Source: Armatimonadetes bacterium CG06_land_8_20_14_3_00_66_21 (GTDB lineage Bacteria; Armatimonadota; Abditibacteriia; CG2-30-66-41). Taken from it: a stretch of DNA of 35,532 nucleotides. Below are positions 16,668 to 23,871 of this stretch, piece by piece. Position 1 is the first letter of the stretch; every line of letters starts with the position of its first letter. Made by a program: the position numbers and the translations under genes. The notes below the pieces were generated by a model. That model was not told the DNA's origin. It searched no databases and worked only from the letters and a program-made list of their open reading frames with translations. The stretch lies in contig PEVN01000444.1 of assembly GCA_002779825.1 (NCBI GenBank), forward strand, positions 1 through 35,532, written 5' to 3'.

Positions 16668-16696
16668 TTGCCTGAACGCCCGAGCGATGCTACCAT
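16668..16696 (+). promoter_or_regulatory. Probable promoter of the Uma2 gene
   Basis: TTGCCT (16668-16673) and TACCAT (16691-16696) are separated by 17 bases, each matching the sigma70 consensus at four of six positions. The start would be near 16703, leaving a leader of about 15 bases that still contains the GAGGAG ribosome site. Confidence 0.4.
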
Positions 16697-16717
16697 TGGG
16701 GAACGAGGAGAGCTGTC

Positions 16718-17347
16718 ATGAGCGCCCTGCCCGAACCCGTCCCCCGACTGACCCCGCAGGAATACCTCGAAGGCGAGCGCCTGGCCGAGTTCAAGCGCGA
16801 GTATCTCAACGGCGAGGTGTATGCGTTCGCGGGCACCAGCGAGGCGCACGTGGACGTCGTGTGCAACTGCGTCGCGAGCATTCACACGCAGTTCAAGGGA
16901 CGCGACTGCAAAGTCTACTCCTCCGACCTGCGAGTCAAGGTCAACGCGTCCGGACCGTACGTCTACCCCGATGTGGTGGCGGTCTGCGGAGAGCGCGTGT
17001 TCGAGGATGAGGAACTCGACACGCTCCTCAACCCCACGGTCATCATCGAGGTCCTCTCCGACAGCACCGAGGCCCACGACCGCGGCTGGAAGTGGCAGCA
17101 CTACCAGAAGCTGCCGTCCCTTCGAGAGTACGTGCTGGTTGCCCAGGACCAAGTTCGCGTCGAGCACTACATTCGTCAGGAGAACGACATGTGGTTGCTC
17201 TGGATTGGGGAAGACCTGGAGGCGACGCTGAAGCTGGCGTCCATTCGGTGTGAAGTGCCGTTGGCGGATCTGTACGACAAGGTTCAGTTCCCGACAAAGC
17301 AAACGCCCCCGGGAGAGACCGGCGACGACCAAGTTGCGAGCAACTGA
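16718..17347 (+). CDS. Uma2 family protein (DUF820, PD-(D/E)xK nuclease fold)
   Basis: A 209-residue Uma2/DUF820 protein. The family has a restriction-endonuclease-like fold and is expanded in cyanobacteria, Armatimonadota and similar groups; its biological role is unknown. Seen: LTPQEYLEGE start, LNGEVYAFAGTSEAH, the catalytic-type residues D85 in YPDVVAV, E111 in VIIEVLSDST and K125 in the WKWQHYQ helix, then REYVLV. ATG at 16718 follows GAGGAG by about 8 bases. Only 5 bases separate its stop from the next gene, a secreted sialidase-like protein with no obvious functional link. Uma2 genes are often scattered singly, so the pairing may be chance. Confidence 0.92.
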   Translation: MSALPEPVPRLTPQEYLEGERLAEFKREYLNGEVYAFAGTSEAHVDVVCNCVASIHTQFKGRDCKVYSSDLRVKVNASGPYVYPDVVAVCGERVFEDEELDTLLNPTVIIEVLSDSTEAHDRGWKWQHYQKLPSLREYVLVAQDQVRVEHYIRQENDMWLLWIGEDLEATLKLASIRCEVPLADLYDKVQFPTKQTPPGETGDDQVASN

Positions 17348-17352
17348 GCCTG

Positions 17353-19737
17353 ATGGGTGCCCAAAACTGCCTTCGCCTCGCCATGCTGTGCGTCCTCTCC
17401 GTTCGGCTTGCGGTGGCTGCTCCCGTAGAGACCGGGCTGGTCGCCCACTGGACGCTTGACGGAGTCGCCAACGACAGGACGCTCGACGCAACCTCGCGCC
17501 GCCCCGCGCGGATTGTGGGCGCTTCGGCGGCGGAAGGTACAGTCGGCGGGTGCCTCCGGTTTGACGGTAAAGACGACTTCGCTGAGGTTGGCGACCTCGG
17601 CACATTCGGCGCCGTCACGCTTGCCTTCTGGATGAAGCCGGGGCAAGTAGAGCGGACGGACGACTGGCAAGGGCTTGTCTCCAGCGACGCCTGGGAAGAA
17701 GGGGTCTTCCACCTGCCGGTGCGCAACGGCACCATCGACCTCTACCTCCATCTGGGCGAGACGCGGCGCGCCCGCCTGAGCAGCCCGCGGCTGCGGAACG
17801 GCGTGTGGTACCACGTCGCCGTTGCCGCCGATCGACCGGCCAACAACATGCGGCTCTATGTCAACGGCGAAGTGGTCGACTCGACAGACCTCGCGGGGTT
17901 GGCGACCAACTTCAAGCTGAAGGCCCAGGTTTTCGGGCGGGAGAACGGTGGGCGCTACTTCCGGGGTGCTTTGGACGACGTGCAGATCTACGGCCAAGCG
18001 TTGACCGACAGGGACGTCCGGACGCTGTGCCCCGACGCTACGCCGCTCCGACGCGACCTGCGCAACCTCCGCACCGGCAACCGCATCCCAGACGAAGGCT
18101 ATTGCGATCAGCCGTACGTCGTCGTCACCAAAGACGGCAACTGGCTCTGCCTGCTGACCACCGGGCGCGGTCCCGAGGGCGACCGCGGGCAGCACGTGAT
18201 CTCGACGATCAGCGCCGACAAAGGTCGGACCTGGTCGGAACCGGTGCCGCTGGAACCAGCCGACGGGCCCGAGTCCGCTTACTCGGCGCCGCTCCTCACG
18301 CCCTCGGGACGCGTCTATGCCTTCTACGGATACAACGGGGACAACCTCACCAGCCTCGACGGCTGGAAGGGCAAGTTCCGCGGCGACATGTTGGGCTGGT
18401 GCGTCACGCGCTACTCCGACGACAGCGGCCGCACGTGGTCGGAGCGGCACCGGCTGCCCATGCGCGCTACGGCATGCGACCGGTCAAACGACTGGCAGGG
18501 CAAGCACCAGATCTGGTGGACCATCGACAAGCCGGTCACCCATGGCGGGCACGCCTACTTCGCGCTGACCAAGCTGGGGCGCTACATGCTGGACATGGGC
18601 GAAGGCTGGGTCTTCCACTCCGACAACCTGCTGACGGAGCCGGACTTCGCGAAGGTGCGCTGGGAGCTACTCCCAGAAGGCGAGCACGGCATTCGCGCGC
18701 CGGAGTTCGGGTCGGTGCAGGAAGAGCACAACGTTGTGCCGCTGAGCGATGGCTCTTTCTACTGCGTCTACCGGACGACCACCGGGTACCCGTGCCACAG
18801 CTACAGCCGGGACGGCGGCCGCACGTGGACCAAGCCGGAACGGATGACCTACGCGCCGGGCGGCCGACCAATCAAGACGCCGCGCGCCTGCCCCAAAGTA
18901 TGGAGGACCAGCAATGGCCGCTACCTCTTCTGGTTCCACAACCACGACGGCAAGTCGTTCGAGGGCCGCAACCCTGCGTGGATCGCCGGCGGCCTCGAGA
19001 AGGACGGCTTCCTTCTTTGGTCGCAGCCGGAGATTCTGCTGTACGACCCGGACGCAAACGTGCGCATGAGCTACCCCGACCTCATCGAGCAGGACGATCG
19101 ATTCTGGGTGACCGAGACGCAGAAGACCGTGGCACGCGTACACGAGGTCGAGCCGGCGCTGCTGCAAGGGGTCTGGAACCAGCAGGAGACGCGCTCGGCC
19201 GCGACTGCGGGGCTGGTCCTCAACCTGGACGAAGCCCGCTTGGGGCCCCACGAAGCCTCGGTACCCGGGCGGCTGGACCTGAGGGAGACCGGTGGCTTGT
19301 CCGTCGAGGTGTGGGTCACCTTCCGCGACCTGGCGGCCGGACAGGTCGTGCTCGATTCGCGGAACGAACACGGCGCCGGAATGGCTCTCCTCACGACCGA
19401 GGGCGGCACCGTCCGCTTGGTGCTTTCAGACGGCAAGGCGAAGGCCACTTGGGAGTGCGATCCGGGCCTGCTGACCCCGGGCAAACTGCACCACCTTGTT
19501 GCCACCGTCGACGCCGGCCCGAGGGTCCTCACCTTCGTAGTCGACGGTGTCCTCTGCGATGGCGGCAGCGCCCGGGAGTACGGGTGGGGGCGCTACGCGG
19601 ACGACCTCGGCGACGTGACCGGCACAGGGCGGCTGCGGGTTGCGCCGACGCTCACCGGTTCACTTCGGTGCGTGCAGGTCTACAGCCGGCCCTTGCGAAC
19701 CTCGGAGGCAATCGGCAACTGGCGGTCAGGCCGGTAA
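17353..19737 (+). CDS. Secreted LamG - sialidase (BNR) - LamG protein
   Basis: Exported 794-residue glycan-binding and probably glycan-cleaving protein. A signal peptide (about 1-22, ending AVAA) is followed by a LamG/concanavalin-like domain (about 27-225, LVAHWTLDG start), a sialidase/BNR beta-propeller (about 230-615) and a second LamG-like domain (about 620-790). Three Asp boxes S-x-D-x-G-x-T-W are visible at 18211-18234, 18415-18438 and 18805-18828. I cannot place the full Arg triad, Tyr and Glu of true exo-sialidases with certainty, so the substrate may not be sialic acid. The ribosome site before ATG 17353 is weak, and the gene begins 5 bases after Uma2, so translation may depend on that gene. 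Confidence 0.88.
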   Translation: MGAQNCLRLAMLCVLSVRLAVAAPVETGLVAHWTLDGVANDRTLDATSRRPARIVGASAAEGTVGGCLRFDGKDDFAEVGDLGTFGAVTLAFWMKPGQVERTDDWQGLVSSDAWEEGVFHLPVRNGTIDLYLHLGETRRARLSSPRLRNGVWYHVAVAADRPANNMRLYVNGEVVDSTDLAGLATNFKLKAQVFGRENGGRYFRGALDDVQIYGQALTDRDVRTLCPDATPLRRDLRNLRTGNRIPDEGYCDQPYVVVTKDGNWLCLLTTGRGPEGDRGQHVISTISADKGRTWSEPVPLEPADGPESAYSAPLLTPSGRVYAFYGYNGDNLTSLDGWKGKFRGDMLGWCVTRYSDDSGRTWSERHRLPMRATACDRSNDWQGKHQIWWTIDKPVTHGGHAYFALTKLGRYMLDMGEGWVFHSDNLLTEPDFAKVRWELLPEGEHGIRAPEFGSVQEEHNVVPLSDGSFYCVYRTTTGYPCHSYSRDGGRTWTKPERMTYAPGGRPIKTPRACPKVWRTSNGRYLFWFHNHDGKSFEGRNPAWIAGGLEKDGFLLWSQPEILLYDPDANVRMSYPDLIEQDDRFWVTETQKTVARVHEVEPALLQGVWNQQETRSAATAGLVLNLDEARLGPHEASVPGRLDLRETGGLSVEVWVTFRDLAAGQVVLDSRNEHGAGMALLTTEGGTVRLVLSDGKAKATWECDPGLLTPGKLHHLVATVDAGPRVLTFVVDGVLCDGGSAREYGWGRYADDLGDVTGTGRLRVAPTLTGSLRCVQVYSRPLRTSEAIGNWRSGR

Positions 19738-19753
19738 CCCGGCTGGCCCGCAG

Positions 19754-20617
19754 CTACTTGGCTCCGAGCGCCAACCTCTCCTTCAGCAGCCCGAACACCG
19801 TCTCTTCCTGCAGCAGGTTCCGGGTCCACTCCTGCAGGCGCTCGTCCCGCTCCTCCGGGGAGGTCCGGTGTTCCTTGGGCACTACGAGGTCGAGCATCTG
19901 CCCCACGATCTTCGGGGCGCTGTCGCGGACATAGGTGGCCCCCTTCGCCTTGGCTTCCTGCAACAGCGCGCCGATCCGGGTCTCGACGAACTTCGCCGAC
20001 TTCTCGTCCATGTCGACGATCTCCCCTGCGAGCCCCGCCAGCTCGGCCGCCGTGTCCGTTCGCCAGTCCCGCCATTCCTCTGCTGCCGCCGTCACCTTCT
20101 CTTGGAGGTCTGCCACCACTTGCCGGACCCGTTCCTCCGGCGTCTCGGCCAGGGCGATGACGTCTCGCTGCTTGGCAGAGAGCATCCCCACGACCTGTTT
20201 GGCGGTGCGCTGTGTGAGGTCTTCCTGCGCCTTCTCCGTCGCCTCCATCTGGGACGAGAGCGCTTCGACCTTCTCCCAAACGGCTGGCGTGTCCTCGCCC
20301 TGCAGAAGCAACAGGCGGACCTCCCACAGCGCGGCCCGCAGCCGAGTGGCCTGCGCTGAGGTCTGCAGCCCTTCGCGCTGCTTGCGGAACGCGGCGACGG
20401 CGGGGACGAGCTGCTTGAGTTGCTCCTGGGTGAAGGAAAGGCGGTTGAGGAACTCCAGCGCCCAGATGTCCTCCTGGATCTGGTCCAGCGTCTTCCCCGG
20501 CGGAGGCCCCGCCGGCGGTTGGGCGAGGCCCACCGAAGCGGCGGCAAGCAGCAGCACGAATGGCGCAGCGCCTGAGAGGCGCCGGTAAATGAGTGGGCTT
20601 ACCGATGAGGGATGCAT
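19754..20617 (-). CDS. Exported helical protein of unknown function (Spy/CpxP-like character)
   Basis: A 287-residue exported protein. The signal peptide (1-33) ends at LAQ, then comes a Pro-rich stretch (34-42). The rest is almost wholly helical and rich in Glu, Gln, Arg and Lys. LSFTQEQLKQLVPAV (60-74) resembles the L-T-x-x-Q motif of Spy/CpxP periplasmic chaperones, and LSAKQRDVIAL repeats the pattern later. A chaperone-like or structural envelope role is an inference only; coiled-coil interaction is the alternative. ATG at 20617 follows AGGTGA by 7 bases. It lies 50 bases after the methyltransferase gene on the same strand and converges on the sialidase-like gene with a 16-base gap. Confidence 0.8.
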   Translation of the reverse strand: MHPSSVSPLIYRRLSGAAPFVLLLAAASVGLAQPPAGPPPGKTLDQIQEDIWALEFLNRLSFTQEQLKQLVPAVAAFRKQREGLQTSAQATRLRAALWEVRLLLLQGEDTPAVWEKVEALSSQMEATEKAQEDLTQRTAKQVVGMLSAKQRDVIALAETPEERVRQVVADLQEKVTAAAEEWRDWRTDTAAELAGLAGEIVDMDEKSAKFVETRIGALLQEAKAKGATYVRDSAPKIVGQMLDLVVPKEHRTSPEERDERLQEWTRNLLQEETVFGLLKERLALGAK

Positions 20618-20667
20618 GGCGGAATCACCTTCGGTACACGGAATGGCTCGACAGACACCTCGTGCCA

Positions 20668-21237
20668 CTACCTCTGCGCCTCCACGAGGTACGAGTGCTC
20701 GTCCTGCCAGGTGCGTTGGACCACCGAGAAGCCGACCTCGCTTGACCAGCCTTCGACCTGCGAGACCGACACCCGGTGGTGCCGCGGGGGACCCTCGTCG
20801 CCTTCCGCGTCGGGCCGCCAATCGAGAACGGCTACCCGGCCACCAGGACGCAGGATCCGCCACACTTCTGCCAGGCAGCGCACCGGCGGTTCCGCCTCGT
20901 GGAGCACGAAAGCAGCCCACACGAGGTCCACAGACTCGTCCGCCAACGGAATCTCCGTCGCTTCCCCGGGCAGCGGCTTCACCTGCGGCGGCGGCTGGCG
21001 CTGAGCCAGTGCCGCCAACATCTCCGGGCTGGTGTCCAGCGCGTGAACGGCGCCCGTTTCGCCGACGATCTCAGCCAGTGGTAGCGTCCAGAAGCCGGGG
21101 CCGCAGCCCAGGTCCAGGACGACACTCCCGACCGCGGTCTCGAGGCGCGCCAAGAACTGCGGCGGGTTCCATTTCTCCCAGCGCTCAGGGCCGATCAGCT
21201 TGGCGAACTGCTCGTGCGGGAACTGCCTGTCATGCAT
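20668..21237 (-). CDS. Class I SAM-dependent methyltransferase
   Basis: A 189-residue Rossmann-fold methyltransferase of the Methyltransf_11/25 type. SAM-binding motif I VLDLGCGPGFW is at about 40-50, the acidic residue of motif II is in VHALDTSPEM, ESVDLVWAAFVLHEA is the motif IV region, and LRPGGRVAVLDW is the post-motif strand. The N-terminus is short and typical (HDRQFPHEQFAKLIGPERW). Substrate is not predictable. ATG at 21237 is chosen because it begins the conserved segment and follows GAGG by 10 bases; the longer frame upstream overlaps the next gene. It overlaps the 3' end of the upstream small gene by 8 bases, so translation is probably coupled. Confidence 0.92.
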   Translation of the reverse strand: MHDRQFPHEQFAKLIGPERWEKWNPPQFLARLETAVGSVVLDLGCGPGFWTLPLAEIVGETGAVHALDTSPEMLAALAQRQPPPQVKPLPGEATEIPLADESVDLVWAAFVLHEAEPPVRCLAEVWRILRPGGRVAVLDWRPDAEGDEGPPRHHRVSVSQVEGWSSEVGFSVVQRTWQDEHSYLVEAQR

Positions 21238-21613
21238 GTGTTGGGGACCTCGTCGGACCGAGCGTTGGGTCTGCGAATCCGTCAGGTACGGCTCGGGAAG
21301 GCCGATCCTGCTGAACGTGTCTGCGAAGTGCTTCGCGAGGAGTAGATCCTGGCGCGGCCGCCGCAATTGGCATCGGGGGGTCTGGGAGGGGCATCGCCCC
21401 ACGCCGCACGTGAACCTCGGCCCTCGGACGAGGAAGAGGCAGGTCGCGAGGCGGGTCAATCATCACGTCGGCCTCGCGCAGCGGATCGGGCTGGATGACC
21501 GGAGGGGCGGTCCGCACGCGCAGTTCCACCCAGAGGTGCTTCACCGTGCAGTGGTAGGTCTGGTCGGCCTGGAGGTCGACCGCTTCCAGGGCTTTGGCCA
21601 AGGCAATGCTCAT
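21230..21613 (-). CDS. Small conserved-looking hypothetical protein, 127 residues
   Basis: Soluble protein with a folded-looking N-terminal half (SIALAKALEAVDLQADQTY then VKHLWVELRVR) and a Pro-rich second half (DVMIDPPRDLPLPRP onward) that may be disordered. No signal peptide or named domain. The N-terminal half, with a helix then beta strands around a Trp, resembles short uncharacterised proteins I have seen in Armatimonadota-type genomes; that is from memory. ATG at 21613 follows GGAG by 9 bases, and a possible promoter lies at 21673-21701. The last 50 residues are low in complexity, and a frameshift there cannot be ruled out. It overlaps the methyltransferase start by 8 bases, so the two form an expression unit. 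Confidence 0.65.
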   Translation of the reverse strand: MSIALAKALEAVDLQADQTYHCTVKHLWVELRVRTAPPVIQPDPLREADVMIDPPRDLPLPRPRAEVHVRRGAMPLPDPPMPIAAAAPGSTPREALRRHVQQDRPSRAVPDGFADPTLGPTRSPTHA

Positions 21614-21672
21614 GGCTACAGTCTCCGGCGTCTTGTGCGAGGATGTGCTACCCTTGGTACCTCGCCCGCCTC

Positions 21673-21701
21673 ATTATCGCATGGCCTGGCGACACGAACA
21701 A
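21673..21701 (-). promoter_or_regulatory. Possible promoter for the small protein - methyltransferase - helical protein unit
   Basis: On the minus strand TTGTTC (21701-21696) and GATAAT (21678-21673) are 17 bases apart. The -10 matches five of six consensus positions and the -35 only three. Location in the divergent gap (21614-21720) supports it. Confidence 0.4.
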
Positions 21702-21720
21702 GCTTGCGAGAGAGCACCCA

Positions 21721-22770
21721 ATGAGCCGCCAACTGGATCTACAGCCCTACCTCGAAGACCTCGAATCCCGCCTCGACCCCGAACAGGAACAACGACACTT
21801 CGATGCCTGGAAGCAGTTTCTGGACGGAGAGCTGGACCACGGCACCTTCAGCCCGCCGGCGCGGAAGCCGGCACCGGCAGCGGTGGAGTGGCCCTTGCTC
21901 TCGATCGACCAAGCCCTCGACGACATGGACCGGATGCTGCTGCGAGAGCTGAAGGGCGTGTCGGACGTACTGGCCGGCGGCAGCTCGGCGACGCTCACTG
22001 TGCGGGCCAACTACGGAGTGGTGATCATTGCCTCCCAATACGGTTGCCAGATTGCGCGAATGGCGCCGGAGCTGAACACGCTCCCCACCGTGTGGCCGCT
22101 GGGGTCGCGGGAGGCGGTGAGGCGGGCAGTTGACGCCGGCGTGCCTGACCTGCAGGGCGGCGAGGGAGCGAAGGTGTTCGAGGTGGGCCGGCGGTTCATG
22201 GCCCTCAAGTCGCAGTACCCGAAGATCGGCAAGTGGGTCGACGTGTATCACCCCGACCTGCAAGGTCCTATCGACAACATCGAGCTGGTATGGGGCAGCG
22301 ACATGTTCTTGGGGTTCTACGAAGAGCCCCAGTTGATGAAGGACTTCCTGGCAGTGATGACGGAGCATTACATTGCCTTCCTGCGCGCCTGGTTCGAGGT
22401 GGTCCCGCAGCCGTCGGAGTACGCGGCGCACTGGGGCATGCGGTTCAACGGGCAGCCGATGCTCCGCAACGACTCGCTGATGAACCTCTCACCCGAAATG
22501 TACGTCGAGTTCATCCGCGACCACGACCAGCGGGTGATCCGCGAGTTCGGCGGCATGGGCGCGGTGCACTACTGCGGCCGCGGCGATCATTTCATCGAGG
22601 CGCTGTCGGAGGTTGAGGGACTGACGGCTGTCAATCTCTCGCAGCCGCACCTCAACGACATGGACAGGATCTTCGCCAACACGGTCGACAAAGGGATCAA
22701 GCTGCTCGCTCTCGACCCCGTCGCCGCCGAACGGGCGGGACGCGACCTGAAAGGGCAAGTGCACGTTTAG
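21721..22770 (+). CDS. Divergent URO-D superfamily protein
   Basis: A 349-residue protein with the length and layout of the URO-D/methyltransferase superfamily. Seen: a long charged N-terminal helix (DLESRLDPEQEQRHFDAWKQ), a glycine-rich barrel start, KIGKWVDVYHPDLQGPIDN, VWGSDMFLGFYEEP, and the C-terminal barrel with VHYCGRGDHF, which corresponds to the H-x-C-G segment of the family. The order of conserved blocks fits, but sequence likeness to the URO-D-like gene at 4520-5587 is low, so this is a different branch. Such members are often found beside carbohydrate genes with no proven reaction. ATG at 21721 starts the protein; only a weak GAGAG site precedes it. The longer frame from 21643 is not supported. 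Confidence 0.75.
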   Translation: MSRQLDLQPYLEDLESRLDPEQEQRHFDAWKQFLDGELDHGTFSPPARKPAPAAVEWPLLSIDQALDDMDRMLLRELKGVSDVLAGGSSATLTVRANYGVVIIASQYGCQIARMAPELNTLPTVWPLGSREAVRRAVDAGVPDLQGGEGAKVFEVGRRFMALKSQYPKIGKWVDVYHPDLQGPIDNIELVWGSDMFLGFYEEPQLMKDFLAVMTEHYIAFLRAWFEVVPQPSEYAAHWGMRFNGQPMLRNDSLMNLSPEMYVEFIRDHDQRVIREFGGMGAVHYCGRGDHFIEALSEVEGLTAVNLSQPHLNDMDRIFANTVDKGIKLLALDPVAAERAGRDLKGQVHV

Positions 22771-22907
22771 GTCCACGCGCAAGGCGCAGACGGTGACGCG
22801 GCAGCCACGCGGGCCGGCGTCATCCTAACCAAAGGCGGGCCGTAAGCAGCGGCTCGGACTCCTGCACTCTCGCAGACACAGCCCCCCCCTCAGAAGGAGA
22901 ACACCCT

Positions 22908-23837
22908 ATGGAAACGCGCACATTCGGCAGTACCGGACTTGAGGTCTCGGTTCTCGGCTTCGGCGGCGCGCCCATCGGCTTCCTGGAAGCCGAGCAGCGA
23001 CAGGTCACCGCCCTCCTCAACACGCTGTTGGACGAAGGCGTGAACCTTCTCGACACGGCGATGCTCTACATGGGCTCGGAAGAACTGATCGGCAAGGCCG
23101 TGTCCCACCGGCGGGACGAGTTCGTGCTGGTCACCAAGTGCGTCAACCCGATGGACCCCAGTCCCGCAGCGTGGAGCGCCGATGCGGTTGCGCAGGCCGT
23201 CGATCAGGCGCTTGTGCGACTGCGGACCGACCACCTCGACGTGATGCTGCTCCACTCCTGCGGTCTCGACACGCTCGAGCAGGGCGACGCCCTGGGAGCG
23301 CTCGTGCGAGCACGCCAAGCGGGGAAGATCCGGTTTGCGGGCTACTCAGGCGACAACGAGACGCTCGCCTACGCGGCGGCGCTTCCCGACGTGGCGGTCA
23401 TCGAGACCTCGCTCAACATATGCGACCAGGCAAACCTCGCGTCGGGGCTGCCCAAGGCGAAAGAACGCGAGTTGGGCGTCATCGCCAAGCGCCCCCTGGC
23501 CAACGCCGCCTGGAAGGACCTCTCCGAGCAGCAAGGCATGTACACCGACTACGCCAAGCCCTACACCGACCGCTTCGCCGCCATGGGCCTGACGCCCGCC
23601 GACTTGGGCTTCGAGGGCGCCCCCCGCGAGATCTGGCCCGAGATTGCCCTGCGGTACACACTGTCGCTGCCCGGCGTGCACACCGCCATCATTGGGACAA
23701 CCAACGCGGCTCACGCAAAGGCAAACCTCCAGGCAGCGGCCAAAGGACCACTCCCGCAGGCCGCGCTGGACAAGATCCGCGCGGCCTTCCTGCAGGCAGA
23801 GACCGCGTCGGGTCAGCCGTGGGGCGCCGAGACTTGA
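22908..23837 (+). CDS. Aldo/keto reductase
   Basis: NAD(P)H-dependent aldo/keto reductase of 309 residues, cytoplasmic. The catalytic tetrad is present: D49 and Y54 in LLDTAMLYM, K77 in VLVTKCVN, and H116 in VMLLHSCG. The N-terminus has the usual RTFGSTGLEVSVLGFGG, and the C-terminal cofactor segment VHTAIIGTTNAAH is present. It is one of the types common in bacterial sugar-catabolism clusters. ATG at 22908 has AAGGAG 8 bases upstream. The next gene, a secreted FAD oxidoreductase, starts 34 bases after its stop, so the two probably share a transcript although they act in different compartments. A run of eight C (22881-22888) lies just upstream. Confidence 0.95.
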   Translation: METRTFGSTGLEVSVLGFGGAPIGFLEAEQRQVTALLNTLLDEGVNLLDTAMLYMGSEELIGKAVSHRRDEFVLVTKCVNPMDPSPAAWSADAVAQAVDQALVRLRTDHLDVMLLHSCGLDTLEQGDALGALVRARQAGKIRFAGYSGDNETLAYAAALPDVAVIETSLNICDQANLASGLPKAKERELGVIAKRPLANAAWKDLSEQQGMYTDYAKPYTDRFAAMGLTPADLGFEGAPREIWPEIALRYTLSLPGVHTAIIGTTNAAHAKANLQAAAKGPLPQAALDKIRAAFLQAETASGQPWGAET

Positions 23838-23838
23838 C

Positions 23839-23859
23839 CGAGGGGGCGCTGCGCCCTCG
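23839..23859 (+). other. Intercistronic hairpin between AKR and FAD oxidoreductase genes
   Basis: CGAGGG (23839-23844) can pair with CCCTCG (23854-23859) across a 9-base GC-rich loop. It sits right after the AKR stop codon and before the ribosome site of the next gene. It could stabilise the upstream message or damp downstream translation. There is no T-run. Confidence 0.35.
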
Positions 23860-23871
23860 AGCGGAGACCGA

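Noticed and set aside
16532-17605. Minus-strand open frame of 357 codons antisense to Uma2
   Set aside because: Uma2 on the plus strand has intact motifs and a ribosome site, and the antisense frame has neither.
19727-19748. GCCGG/CCGGC hairpin at the convergent end of the sialidase-like gene as a terminator
   Set aside because: The stem is only five perfect pairs, lies over the stop codon and lacks a T-run on either strand.
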